Part shown: piece by piece, positions 34,986 to 41,987 of the stretch
How positions within the stretch are numbered: position 1 is the stretch's first letter
How the letters are laid out: each line of letters starts with the position of its first letter
DNA from: SAR86 cluster bacterium
GTDB lineage: Bacteria; Pseudomonadota; Gammaproteobacteria; Pseudomonadales; Pseudohongiellaceae
Direction of reading: 5' to 3'
DNA: 41,987 nt
Assembly (NCBI GenBank): GCA_002401885.1
Contig: NVUL01000055.1
Location: forward strand, 1 to 41,987
The notes under the pieces: model-generated
Databases searched by the model: none
What the model saw: only the letters and a program-made list of their open reading frames with translations
Told to the model about the DNA's origin: nothing
Made by a program: the position numbers and the translations under genes

Positions 34986-36078
34986 CACCAAAGCAAGACG
35001 CAGAAATCTAAATCCCATCAGTCTGGCATTCCTGGATGTCATGTTTTGTGGGTTTGGTGCTGTGATTTTGATTTTCCTAATCCTCGATCACAACAGTAGT
35101 GTGACTACCTCGGAGCAGAATCCCGATCTAGTCGCCGAGGTAAATTTGCTGCGGGAAGAAGTCAGAGAGGGCGAGCTAGGATTGGTTGAATTGCGCAACA
35201 CGTTCTCTGATGTGAGTTTCGAAGTCGTCACTGCCGAGGGTTTAGCAACGCAGATTCAGGAGCAACTGCAAACGTTTCTGCAAGAGCTAGCGGCGCTGGA
35301 AAACTCAAGCGTTGCTACCGAAGAAAGCATCGAGCAATTACGCGCAGACGTGCAAGCCCTGGAAGAGGAGCTACTGCGTCTACAAGCAAGCGCCTTCGAG
35401 CAGGAGGGCAATAGTGTGCGTCAATTCTTAGGAGACGGAAATCGACAGTATCTATCTGGTCTGTTTTTGGGCGGCCAGCGTATTCTAATATTGGTAGACA
35501 GCTCTGCGAGTATGCTCGACAGCACGCTGGTGAATATTATTCGTACTCGCAATATGTCGGACGATCGTAAGAAGCAGGCCCCGAAGTGGCAACGAGTTGT
35601 TAAGATTGTAGACTGGATTAGCACACAATTGCCAATCACGAGTCGTTACCAAATCTGGGAATTCAACGAAGATCTCGAATCGGTATTGGGCGGCCCTCTA
35701 GATGGCTGGCAGGAAGTAGCAGACCGTGACGGGCTTAACAATGCGATCGAGAATGTGAAGGATATCGTGCCAGCGAATGGCACAAACATGGAACAAGTTT
35801 TTAGGGCTGTCGCAAACATGTCACCTAGGCCGGATAATATTTTCCTGATCACAGATGGTTTACCGACTCTAAGCGATCGCGGCTCAAATGATGCGCTGGT
35901 TACGCCCGCGGAGCGCTTAGAGCTTTACGAAGATGCTCTGGAAGAATTGCCTCAGGGGATACCGGTCAACGTTGTACTACTGCCCTTGGAAGGAGACCCA
36001 AGCGCTGCCGCTGCCTACTGGCAGCTTGCTCAATACACTAGTGGTTCTTTTATATCACCCTCGAAGGATTGGCCATGA
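34978..36078 (+). CDS. Membrane-anchored VWA protein 1 with ExbD-like helix
   Basis: A 366-residue protein. After a basic N-terminus comes one membrane helix (about 15-36) beginning FLDVMFCGFGA, then a coiled coil (about 47-140), then a von Willebrand A domain with the metal site DSSAS (174-178), GTNM and a LITDGLPTLSD motif. ExbD and TolR helices begin PLLDV or PFIDV, with the essential proton-carrying Asp; here Asp20 of FLDV takes that place. The coiled coil would reach into the periplasm, as MotB and TolR linkers do. It overlaps the previous gene by eight bases and the next by four. Confidence 0.85.
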   Translation: MSSTKARRRNLNPISLAFLDVMFCGFGAVILIFLILDHNSSVTTSEQNPDLVAEVNLLREEVREGELGLVELRNTFSDVSFEVVTAEGLATQIQEQLQTFLQELAALENSSVATEESIEQLRADVQALEEELLRLQASAFEQEGNSVRQFLGDGNRQYLSGLFLGGQRILILVDSSASMLDSTLVNIIRTRNMSDDRKKQAPKWQRVVKIVDWISTQLPITSRYQIWEFNEDLESVLGGPLDGWQEVADRDGLNNAIENVKDIVPANGTNMEQVFRAVANMSPRPDNIFLITDGLPTLSDRGSNDALVTPAERLELYEDALEELPQGIPVNVVLLPLEGDPSAAAAYWQLAQYTSGSFISPSKDWP

Positions 36079-37076
36079 GGCGCAAACGCGGGGAAACAGA
36101 TTCTTTTTCAGTATCTTTCCTAGACGTGGCTGCCTGTGGCTTCGGCGCCATGATTATCTTGCTGATGATTACAAAATCTGGCGAGCCGATTTCCATCGAG
36201 TTCGTCGATGTGCCTCCAGAGGGCGCAATCACCGAGTTGCAGGAACAGCTGTTTGCCATTCGTGGAGAAACCACAATCTTTAACCGTGACCTGAATGCCA
36301 AGCACGAACAACTCTCAGCAATGAAGGACCGCATCGCCCGACTACAGAGAGATCTGGATGACGCAAAGGGCCGTTTTCAAACCTCGAACCAATTATCGAC
36401 CGAAATCACCGACGAGGTGGGGCGCCTCGCCATAGCACAACAAAGTATGACGGAAGAGATGCAGCGCCTGCTCGCGAACAGCAGTGCACCGGAGAACAAT
36501 GCGATAGGTGGGATACCGGTAGATAGCGAGTACATTATTTTCGTGATCGATACCTCGGGCAGTATGTACAATTATGGCTGGAATAAGATGCTACAGGTCA
36601 TCGATGACACATTAAATGTCTATCCCGAGGTAAAGGGCATCCAGGTCATGAACGACATGGGCGACTATATGTTCGACTCCTATCGCGGACAGTGGATCCC
36701 CGATACACCGGGTCGCCGCAATACTATTGTTTCTACGCTGCGAACCTGGAACCCCTTCAGCAATAGTAGCCCTGTAGAAGGAGTGACACGGGCGATAAAT
36801 ACTTTCTACGAACCGGGTAAGAAAATTAGTATCTATGTAATTGGTGATGATTTTCAGCCAGGCGGGTCTATTCAGAACGTACTGCGGACTATTGATCGCA
36901 TTAACGTGGAAGACGAGAATGGCGATAGGCTCGTGCGCATACACGGCATAGGCCTACCGATTATTTTCGCAAACGCCGCTCGTTATCAGCAGAGTGTTTA
37001 TCGCTATTCGACTCTAATGCGAGAGATGACGCAGCGAAATGGTGGTACATTCGTAGGTCTGAATGATTTCCAGTGA
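36075..37076 (+). CDS. Membrane-anchored VWA protein 2 with ExbD-like helix
   Basis: A 333-residue paralogue of the preceding protein in layout. The N-terminus MRRKRGETDSFSVSFLDV leads into helix 13-33 with FLDVAACGFGA (Asp17), then a coiled coil (about 50-135) and a VWA domain with the classic metal site DTSGSM (159-164). The rest of the VWA domain differs strongly from protein 1, so the two are likely partners rather than copies. The ATG at 36075 overlaps the previous stop as ATGA; a TTG at 36069 would add two residues. Inferred to form a heterodimer inside the channel pentamer. Confidence 0.85.
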   Translation: MRRKRGETDSFSVSFLDVAACGFGAMIILLMITKSGEPISIEFVDVPPEGAITELQEQLFAIRGETTIFNRDLNAKHEQLSAMKDRIARLQRDLDDAKGRFQTSNQLSTEITDEVGRLAIAQQSMTEEMQRLLANSSAPENNAIGGIPVDSEYIIFVIDTSGSMYNYGWNKMLQVIDDTLNVYPEVKGIQVMNDMGDYMFDSYRGQWIPDTPGRRNTIVSTLRTWNPFSNSSPVEGVTRAINTFYEPGKKISIYVIGDDFQPGGSIQNVLRTIDRINVEDENGDRLVRIHGIGLPIIFANAARYQQSVYRYSTLMREMTQRNGGTFVGLNDFQ

Positions 37077-37115
37077 TTTGGCGGCGAGAATTAGTCGCTA
37101 AGAACAAGGTTAATA

Positions 37116-37742
37116 ATGCGTAGAATGCGTGGATCGATGAGAGGCAGGGTGAGAACGGCGCTGATATTTATGGCAGCGCTCTACCTGACTGCCTGTGGCG
37201 TGAGCAACGTAGTTATCGAGGGAAGCTTCCCGACGCCCAATATCAGCAAACTACCCCTCAATGTGGCGGTTTACTATGATCCGGCACTCACAGAATTTGC
37301 CTATATCGAATACTCCGAAACGGGGACTGAAGAATACAATATTGCTAGCGGGCAATCCCATATTGAACTTTTTAGCACCATATTGCCCGCTATGTTTGAC
37401 CGAGTGGTAGTGGTCGATTCGATCGGAGAGGCCGAGGCCTTGGGTGTCGATGCGATCTTCGCTCCAATTATAGAAGAGTTCCAACTGGCCCTGCCAGCCA
37501 AGACCAAACTCGATGTCTACGAAATTTGGATTAAATACAATATGCGTTTAATGAAGGCGGACGGCGACTATATCGCGGACTGGGTACTGACTTCATATGG
37601 TAAGACCCCGGTCGAGTCGCTACGTTCGGTAGAAGCCGCAATCAATGCGGCGGCGATAGTTGCGCTTCGCGACCTGGCTTCGAGTTTTTCTCTAAGCTTC
37701 ACACAGGTTCCGGAAGTTAGAGACTGGTTAAATACGCTGTAA
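37116..37742 (+). CDS. Lipoprotein of unknown function
   Basis: A 208-residue predicted lipoprotein with a basic start and lipobox LYLTAC (Cys27). The mature domain begins GSFPTPNISKLPLNVAVYYD and continues with LFSTILPAMFDRVVVVDSI and DAIFAPIIEEFQLALP. This is a mixed alpha/beta pattern reminiscent of auxiliary lipoproteins of envelope machines, but I recognise no named family. It comes 39 bases after VWA gene 2 and 44 before another lipoprotein gene, so it is probably part of the same transcript. Start at the first ATG, preceded by AAGG. Confidence 0.75.
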   Translation: MRRMRGSMRGRVRTALIFMAALYLTACGVSNVVIEGSFPTPNISKLPLNVAVYYDPALTEFAYIEYSETGTEEYNIASGQSHIELFSTILPAMFDRVVVVDSIGEAEALGVDAIFAPIIEEFQLALPAKTKLDVYEIWIKYNMRLMKADGDYIADWVLTSYGKTPVESLRSVEAAINAAAIVALRDLASSFSLSFTQVPEVRDWLNTL

Positions 37743-37786
37743 GGGAAAAAGAGTCGTACAATAAGTCGATTGGCACGAGGAATATC

Positions 37787-38455
37787 ATGAAGCACTTTCT
37801 AGGAAGAAATAGACTAGGCATTGCCCTACTGCTTTTGGTTTCGCTTGCCTCCTGCACTACCACGACCATCGACGAGTTTCGTCAAGGCGAAACGGGTATA
37901 GAGAGTCATGAGTCGGTAGTTATTCTTGGGCGACGACAGGCCAGCGACTACGAGACGCGGTCCGAATTTGTAAGTTGTGTTGGCGAGCGGATGACTCGGG
38001 GCGAAGGTGCAATCAGTATCGTTCCCGAACAAGAATTTGTAGATGCGATGTTTCCGTGGTTCGAACCCAGAACAGCGCCTCTGCGTACTCGTGATCTGGA
38101 ACGCCTGATGACCGAGGCATCTGTCTCGGATAGGATGACGGAGTTTGGAGTTCGTTACATAGTTTGGCTGGATGGATTCACCGAAACAACAGATCGCAGC
38201 GGATCGATATCTTGCACAATCGGTCCCGGTGGCGCGGGTTGCTTTGGTTTCGGGTCGTGGGAAGATGACGCCAACTTCGACGCTCGGGTTTGGGATGTAG
38301 GCTCCCTGACTAATGTAGGCACAATAAGCACAGATGCAACTGGTCAGTCCTATCTGCCGGCATTCGTTATTCCAATACCGCTAATAGCTAGGGTTGAAGC
38401 AAACGCCTGCTCGCGTCTCGCAACTCAGCTTAAAGAATTTGTAAACGGCAGTTGA
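37787..38455 (+). CDS. Lipoprotein of unknown function
   Basis: A 222-residue predicted lipoprotein with lipobox LVSLASC (Cys23), followed by TTTT. The mature part has ESVVILGRRQASDYETRSEF near the start and a Cys- and Gly-rich stretch SISCTIGPGGAGCFGFGSW, which could form a disulfide-bonded loop. It ends with ANACSRLATQLKEFVNGS. No family recognised. A GAGG ribosome site supports the start. It is the last gene of the closely spaced cluster; the next gene follows after 98 bases. Confidence 0.75.
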   Translation: MKHFLGRNRLGIALLLLVSLASCTTTTIDEFRQGETGIESHESVVILGRRQASDYETRSEFVSCVGERMTRGEGAISIVPEQEFVDAMFPWFEPRTAPLRTRDLERLMTEASVSDRMTEFGVRYIVWLDGFTETTDRSGSISCTIGPGGAGCFGFGSWEDDANFDARVWDVGSLTNVGTISTDATGQSYLPAFVIPIPLIARVEANACSRLATQLKEFVNGS

Positions 38456-38553
38456 TTGACGGCTAATTACTTAAGTGTTTGATGCGCTAAGCAACAGATA
38501 GAGAATAAATTAGAAGTATAGAGAACAAATTGAACGTAGAAAGAGGTGGCACT

Positions 38554-40071
38554 ATGACGAATCTGGCTGTAACAAGCTCGACTGAATCATCAACTCTGGG
38601 AAATCGAGTCCCAAAGATAGCTGCGCTAGTCTGCGTATTCTGTCTGCTTTCCTTTCTTACGTCCTGCGCGGTCAATCCTGCTACCGGTAGTCCTAACCTA
38701 GTTCTTATGTCAGAGAGCCGAGAGAAAGAAATTGGTTTAGAGGAGCACGAGAAAGTTCTTTCTAGCATGCCTCTGTTCGAAGATGAAGCTCTGCTAACTT
38801 ACGTTCGTAAAGTCGGTAATAAGGCGGCCGCAGTTAGCCATCGCCCTGATTTAGAATACACATTTAACATAATTGATAGCCCGGAGATAAATGCCTTTGC
38901 CCTGCCGGGTGGTTATGTCTATGTAAATCGCGGTTTGCTTACTTTTATGAATTCGGAGGCAGAATTAGCCGCCGTGCTTTCACATGAGATTGGGCACATT
39001 ACAGCGAGGCATGCGGTTCAACAGCAGGCGCGTGGGCGTATTGCTCAGACAGCCGCAACGGTTGGCGGATTCGTCACGGCGGTGGCAACCGGCAGCGGCT
39101 ATGTTGGAAGTCAAATCAGCGAAGTAGCCTCGATCTGGGCTCAGACAGGGCTAAGCGGGTTTGGCAGAGAGCATGAACTCGAGGCCGATAGCCTTGCAGC
39201 TGAATATTTAGTCAAAGCTGGTTACGACCCGGCCGCGATGATCGATGTAATAACGGTGCTTAAAAACCAGGAAGACTTTAATCGGTTAATTTCAGGCAGC
39301 AGTCAAGGCTATCACGGACTGTTCGCTACTCACCCAAGAAACGATACGCGTCTGCAACAGGCGATCACTCAAGTAGGTAGTATTTCGGGGAATGAAGTTA
39401 CAGAGACAGATGATACAAATTTCAGAGAGAGTCTCGATGGACTCATCATAGGCCAGAGCCAAGCCTCGCAAACTGCCGATGCGCGTAATCGTTACTATCA
39501 GGCCTTACTTGGCTACACCGTCGTGTTCCCTGACGGATGGCAAATAGACGAAACCACCACGACAGTAACTGCTTCCAATGCCGAGCAGGGTTCAATACAT
39601 ATCGAGGTGCAGCGCATACAAGAGAATATAGAGCCACGTGTATTTATTAGAGACAATATGGAAATAGTTGCTCTGCAAAAATCGGAGAAGCTCGAGCAGT
39701 ATCGGCTGCTAGGCCACACCGGCATAGCGTTGTCACCTGATACTGGCAACTTGGAAAGAGTTGCCGCGATCTATCTGGGGCCGAGAGTGTTCATTTTTCG
39801 GGCGGAGATAACTGATGCTGAAGCAGTAGATGAGATCGATGAGCAACTGCTCTCATCTATTCGCACTTTCAGAGCGATTCAACGGGGGGAGACCGCATCC
39901 GGAACGGAGGCGAAGATCAAGTTCGTCCAGGCAAGCGAATTTTTCGATTTTTCGGTAGTGGCTCAAACCAGCCGCATCGCGAACTATCCGGAAGAGTCGC
40001 TGCGCCTCCTCAATGGCTACTACCCAAGAGGTACTCCCGAAGCTGGAGAATGGGTGAAGTTGATCGAATAG
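38554..40071 (+). CDS. M48 family metalloprotease lipoprotein
   Basis: A 505-residue secreted zinc protease of the M48 family, related to the periplasmic BepA/LoiP group that helps outer membrane protein quality control. The N-terminal signal ends with lipobox LSFLTSC (Cys38). The catalytic domain has INAFALPGGYVYVNRGLL, the zinc site SHEIGHITARH (HEIGH at 144-148) and the third ligand in REHELEADSLAAEY. After residue 300 comes a domain of unknown type instead of BepA's TPRs. AGAGGTGG before the ATG at 38554 supports this start over a TTG at 38530. It may serve the preceding envelope cluster, but it could be independent. Confidence 0.88.
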   Translation: MTNLAVTSSTESSTLGNRVPKIAALVCVFCLLSFLTSCAVNPATGSPNLVLMSESREKEIGLEEHEKVLSSMPLFEDEALLTYVRKVGNKAAAVSHRPDLEYTFNIIDSPEINAFALPGGYVYVNRGLLTFMNSEAELAAVLSHEIGHITARHAVQQQARGRIAQTAATVGGFVTAVATGSGYVGSQISEVASIWAQTGLSGFGREHELEADSLAAEYLVKAGYDPAAMIDVITVLKNQEDFNRLISGSSQGYHGLFATHPRNDTRLQQAITQVGSISGNEVTETDDTNFRESLDGLIIGQSQASQTADARNRYYQALLGYTVVFPDGWQIDETTTTVTASNAEQGSIHIEVQRIQENIEPRVFIRDNMEIVALQKSEKLEQYRLLGHTGIALSPDTGNLERVAAIYLGPRVFIFRAEITDAEAVDEIDEQLLSSIRTFRAIQRGETASGTEAKIKFVQASEFFDFSVVAQTSRIANYPEESLRLLNGYYPRGTPEAGEWVKLIE

Positions 40072-40252
40072 TCAGAGCAGAACCCTGCTCTCGTAGTCTA
40101 GCTGTGACATGCTGATAGGCCGTCATTGCGCGTTCTTTGCCTGATTCAACGCGATCAACCTTTAATACCGCCGGAATATCACTCTGACGTTCCCAATAGC
40201 TGAGCACAGAGTTTGTTTTTGACCTGTGCGGGGTTAAACTTGGTCAATTCCA
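40072..40252 (-). pseudogene. Possible remnant of a minus-strand gene
   Basis: On the minus strand an ATG at 40252 opens MELTKFNPAQVKNKLCAQLL, which stops after 24 codons. An overlapping frame continues as SYWERQSDIPAVLKVDRVES and then KERAMTAYQHVTARLREQG up to about 40085. Both segments look protein-like and together could be one frameshifted reading frame. No family was recognised, the 3' end runs into the M48 gene, and the idea rests on composition only. Confidence 0.25.
40074..40091 (+). terminator. Hairpin after the M48 gene
   Basis: AGAGCAG (40074-40080), loop AACC, CTGCTCT (40085-40091) is a perfect 7-bp stem two bases after the stop codon. It lacks a T run, so it may stabilise the mRNA end or assist rho rather than terminate by itself. 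Confidence 0.4.
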
Positions 40253-40279
40253 TAACACACTGATGCTTAGAAGAATTAG

Positions 40280-41987
40280 ATGACAGCTACAGAAGAAGTT
40301 AAAAAACCTTCCGTTAAGAAGAATTCTTTGTTGGAATTGAAGGGTTTTCTGAGTGGGCTGCTTAATGATGAGCGTATTAATCAGGAAGATTTTGATGATG
40401 CACTCAACAATCGTCGGTCAATCGAAGATCAAGACAAGCACATTCTTCACTACTTAGCCGATCTGCAAGTGGAAGATCGCAAGTCCCCAGGTCGTAAGCT
40501 GGACATCGAAAGCTTAGCGATGGCGCTAAGCACACAGTGTGGTCAGGACTACTATCGTATCGATCCTCTGAAAATCGATGCGGCTCAGGTGACGCAGGTT
40601 ATGTCTTATGCTTTCACTCAACGGCACCATATATTGGCTGTTGAGGTTACCGCTTTCGAAGTGAAGATTGCTAGCGCAGAACCGTATATTGATTCTTGGG
40701 AATCAGACTTAGAGCATGTTTTACAGAAGAAAATAGTTCGCGTTGTTTCCAATCCTGTCGAGATCAAGCGCCTTACTACAGAGATGTATAGCCTCTCTAG
40801 TTCGATCAGCCGAGCACAGGAAGGCGGCCCGGTTAAGAAAGGTATCGGCAATCTAGAGCAGATGTTGGAATTGGGTCACATCAAAGACCCGGAGGCTAAC
40901 GACAAGCACATAGTCAATGTCGTTGATTGGTTATTGCAATATGCCTTCGAACAACGAGCGAGTGATATTCACATTGAGCCGCGTCGAGAGAAAGGCAATG
41001 TGCGCTTTAGAATAGATGGTGTGTTGTACACGGTCTACTCACTGCCGATGCAAGTTCTGGCAGCTGTTACCAGTCGACTTAAAATTCTAGGGCGTATGAA
41101 CGTCGCGGAGAAGCGTAAACCCCAAGACGGAAGAATTAAGACCAAGAGCCCGAACGGGAACGAGGTTGAACTTCGCTTATCCACGCTGCCTACAGCTTTT
41201 GGTGAAAAGCTTGTAATGCGAATCTTCGATCCAGAAGTGTTGTTGAAACCATTCGAAGAACTAGGGCTCATTAACGAAGATTTGAACCGTTGGAAAGACA
41301 TCATCAAGAACAACAACGGTATCGTGATTATCACCGGCCCAACAGGTAGCGGTAAGACGACGACGCTGTACTCCACTCTGAAGATGTTGGCCACAGAAGA
41401 AGTAAACGTCTGTACCATTGAAGACCCAATAGAAATGGTTGAAGAAACTTTCAATCAGATGCAGGTCCAGGAGAATATCGACCTGAGTTTTGCAGATGGC
41501 GTGAAGGCATTGTTGAGACAGGATCCAGACATCATAATGATTGGTGAGGTACGTGACCTTCCCACTGCCGAGATGGCTATTCAGGCTGCATTGACCGGCC
41601 ATCTGGTTTTCACCACTTTGCACACCAACGACGCGCCGTCGGCGATCACTCGCCTGCTAGAGTTAGGCGTGCCTTCCTATCTCATAAAGGCCACTGTCAT
41701 AGGCATAATGGCACAGCGACTCGTGCGTGTACTTTGTCCACACTGCAAGAAGGAAACTCAGGTAGAGGCAGAGACATGGGAAGCGCTAACTCGTCCCTGG
41801 AAAGTAAAGCTACCGAAAAAGGCCTTTGAAGCGGTTGGCTGTTTGGAATGTCGTGAAACCGGATTCAAGGGAAGGGAAGGTATCTACGAAGTGATGCCAT
41901 TCACTGAGCCCTTGCAACAGCACTCCGATAATAAGGACGATCTTCCTACTCTTCGCAAGCAGGCATATAAGGAGGGCATGCTCAGTC
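40280..41987 (+). CDS. GspE/PilB-type secretion ATPase, 3' end cut by the window
   Basis: A hexameric ATPase of type II secretion/type IV pilus assembly, 569 codons to the window edge without a stop. An N-terminal region of about 200 residues precedes the core motifs: SDIHIEPRREKGNVRFRIDG, Walker A GPTGSGKTT near residues 352-360, the Asp box TIEDPIE, Walker B DIIMIGEVRD and the His box TTLHTNDAP. The zinc motif CPHC with CLEC is near residues 486-524. The N-terminal part is not a typical GspE N1E domain, so this may be a stand-alone GspE-like protein. It is not clearly linked to the envelope cluster. Confidence 0.9.
   Translation, partial: MTATEEVKKPSVKKNSLLELKGFLSGLLNDERINQEDFDDALNNRRSIEDQDKHILHYLADLQVEDRKSPGRKLDIESLAMALSTQCGQDYYRIDPLKIDAAQVTQVMSYAFTQRHHILAVEVTAFEVKIASAEPYIDSWESDLEHVLQKKIVRVVSNPVEIKRLTTEMYSLSSSISRAQEGGPVKKGIGNLEQMLELGHIKDPEANDKHIVNVVDWLLQYAFEQRASDIHIEPRREKGNVRFRIDGVLYTVYSLPMQVLAAVTSRLKILGRMNVAEKRKPQDGRIKTKSPNGNEVELRLSTLPTAFGEKLVMRIFDPEVLLKPFEELGLINEDLNRWKDIIKNNNGIVIITGPTGSGKTTTLYSTLKMLATEEVNVCTIEDPIEMVEETFNQMQVQENIDLSFADGVKALLRQDPDIIMIGEVRDLPTAEMAIQAALTGHLVFTTLHTNDAPSAITRLLELGVPSYLIKATVIGIMAQRLVRVLCPHCKKETQVEAETWEALTRPWKVKLPKKAFEAVGCLECRETGFKGREGIYEVMPFTEPLQQHSDNKDDLPTLRKQAYKEGMLS

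Noticed and set aside
32875..37076. Zorya-type anti-phage system (ZorA/ZorB)
   Set aside because: The channel subunit would fit ZorA loosely, but there is no ZorB with a peptidoglycan-binding domain and no helicase or nuclease effector; the partners are lipoproteins and VWA proteins.
24943..38455. Tol-Pal or TonB-ExbB-ExbD system
   Set aside because: TolA, TolB, Pal, ExbD/TolR and a membrane-anchored TonB are all absent; only the channel fold and a TonB-like domain are shared.

Overview
The window is a chromosomal segment of a gammaproteobacterium. The evidence is gene content and order: gmk/yicC, rph-pyrE, slmA, argB, algC, coaBC, radC, rpmBG, cmoAB, ftsYEX-rpoH with divergent rsmD, coaD and mutM. 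The blocks yicC-rph-pyrE-slmA-coaBC-radC-rpmBG and rsmD/ftsYEX-rpoH are typical of Gammaproteobacteria. The algC-argB pair and the long, probably arginine-sensitive ArgB point to a Pseudomonas-like or marine group rather than enterobacteria. The poly-serine lipoprotein fits marine, Cellvibrio-like bacteria, but I cannot name a genus.

Region by region. (1) 1-8940 is housekeeping: gmk and yicC on the minus strand; rph and pyrE on the plus strand with an attenuator-like hairpin between them; a minus-strand run coaBC-algC-argB-slmA that lacks the expected dut; then radC and the ribosomal protein pair rpmB-rpmG with a clear promoter and an intrinsic terminator. (2) 9013-10480 holds a REP-associated (RAYT) transposase whose HUH motif is broken, flanked by three copies of a short two-hairpin repeat. 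(3) 10482-22596 is again mostly housekeeping: the tRNA wobble genes cmoA and cmoB separated by four palindromes, a TehB-like methyltransferase with a repeat-encoded N-terminus, a YgjP-type metalloprotease, trmB, a DUF423 protein, rpoH, ftsX, ftsE, ftsY, rsmD, a YheT-like hydrolase, coaD and mutM. (4) 22676-24682 is a lone hydantoinase A/oxoprolinase-type gene. (5) 24943-38455 is the most unusual part: twelve plus-strand genes, most of them overlapping or closely spaced, all predicted to be envelope proteins except one cytoplasmic actin-fold-like protein. (6) 38554-41987 holds an M48 metalloprotease lipoprotein and the start of a GspE/PilB-type ATPase.

The cluster in region 5 encodes a periplasmic TPR protein with a TonB-like C-terminus, a poly-serine lipoprotein, a second lipoprotein, a membrane-anchored TPR protein, a membrane-anchored protein with about five PEGA domains and an FGE-sulfatase-like domain, a small acidic periplasmic protein, a MotA/TolQ/ExbB-type proton channel subunit, a degenerate Hsp70/actin-like protein, two von Willebrand A (VWA) proteins and two further lipoproteins. 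No ExbD/TolR/MotB gene is present. Both VWA proteins instead begin with a transmembrane helix carrying a shared FLDVxxCGFGA motif, with an Asp where ExbD/TolR have their essential proton-carrying Asp. My inference is a proton-motive-force-driven envelope machine in which two VWA proteins replace the ExbD pair and pass force to periplasmic PEGA/TPR/lipoprotein partners. I know of no characterised system with this composition; its role is unknown.

No rRNA, tRNA, CRISPR array or prophage was seen by eye.
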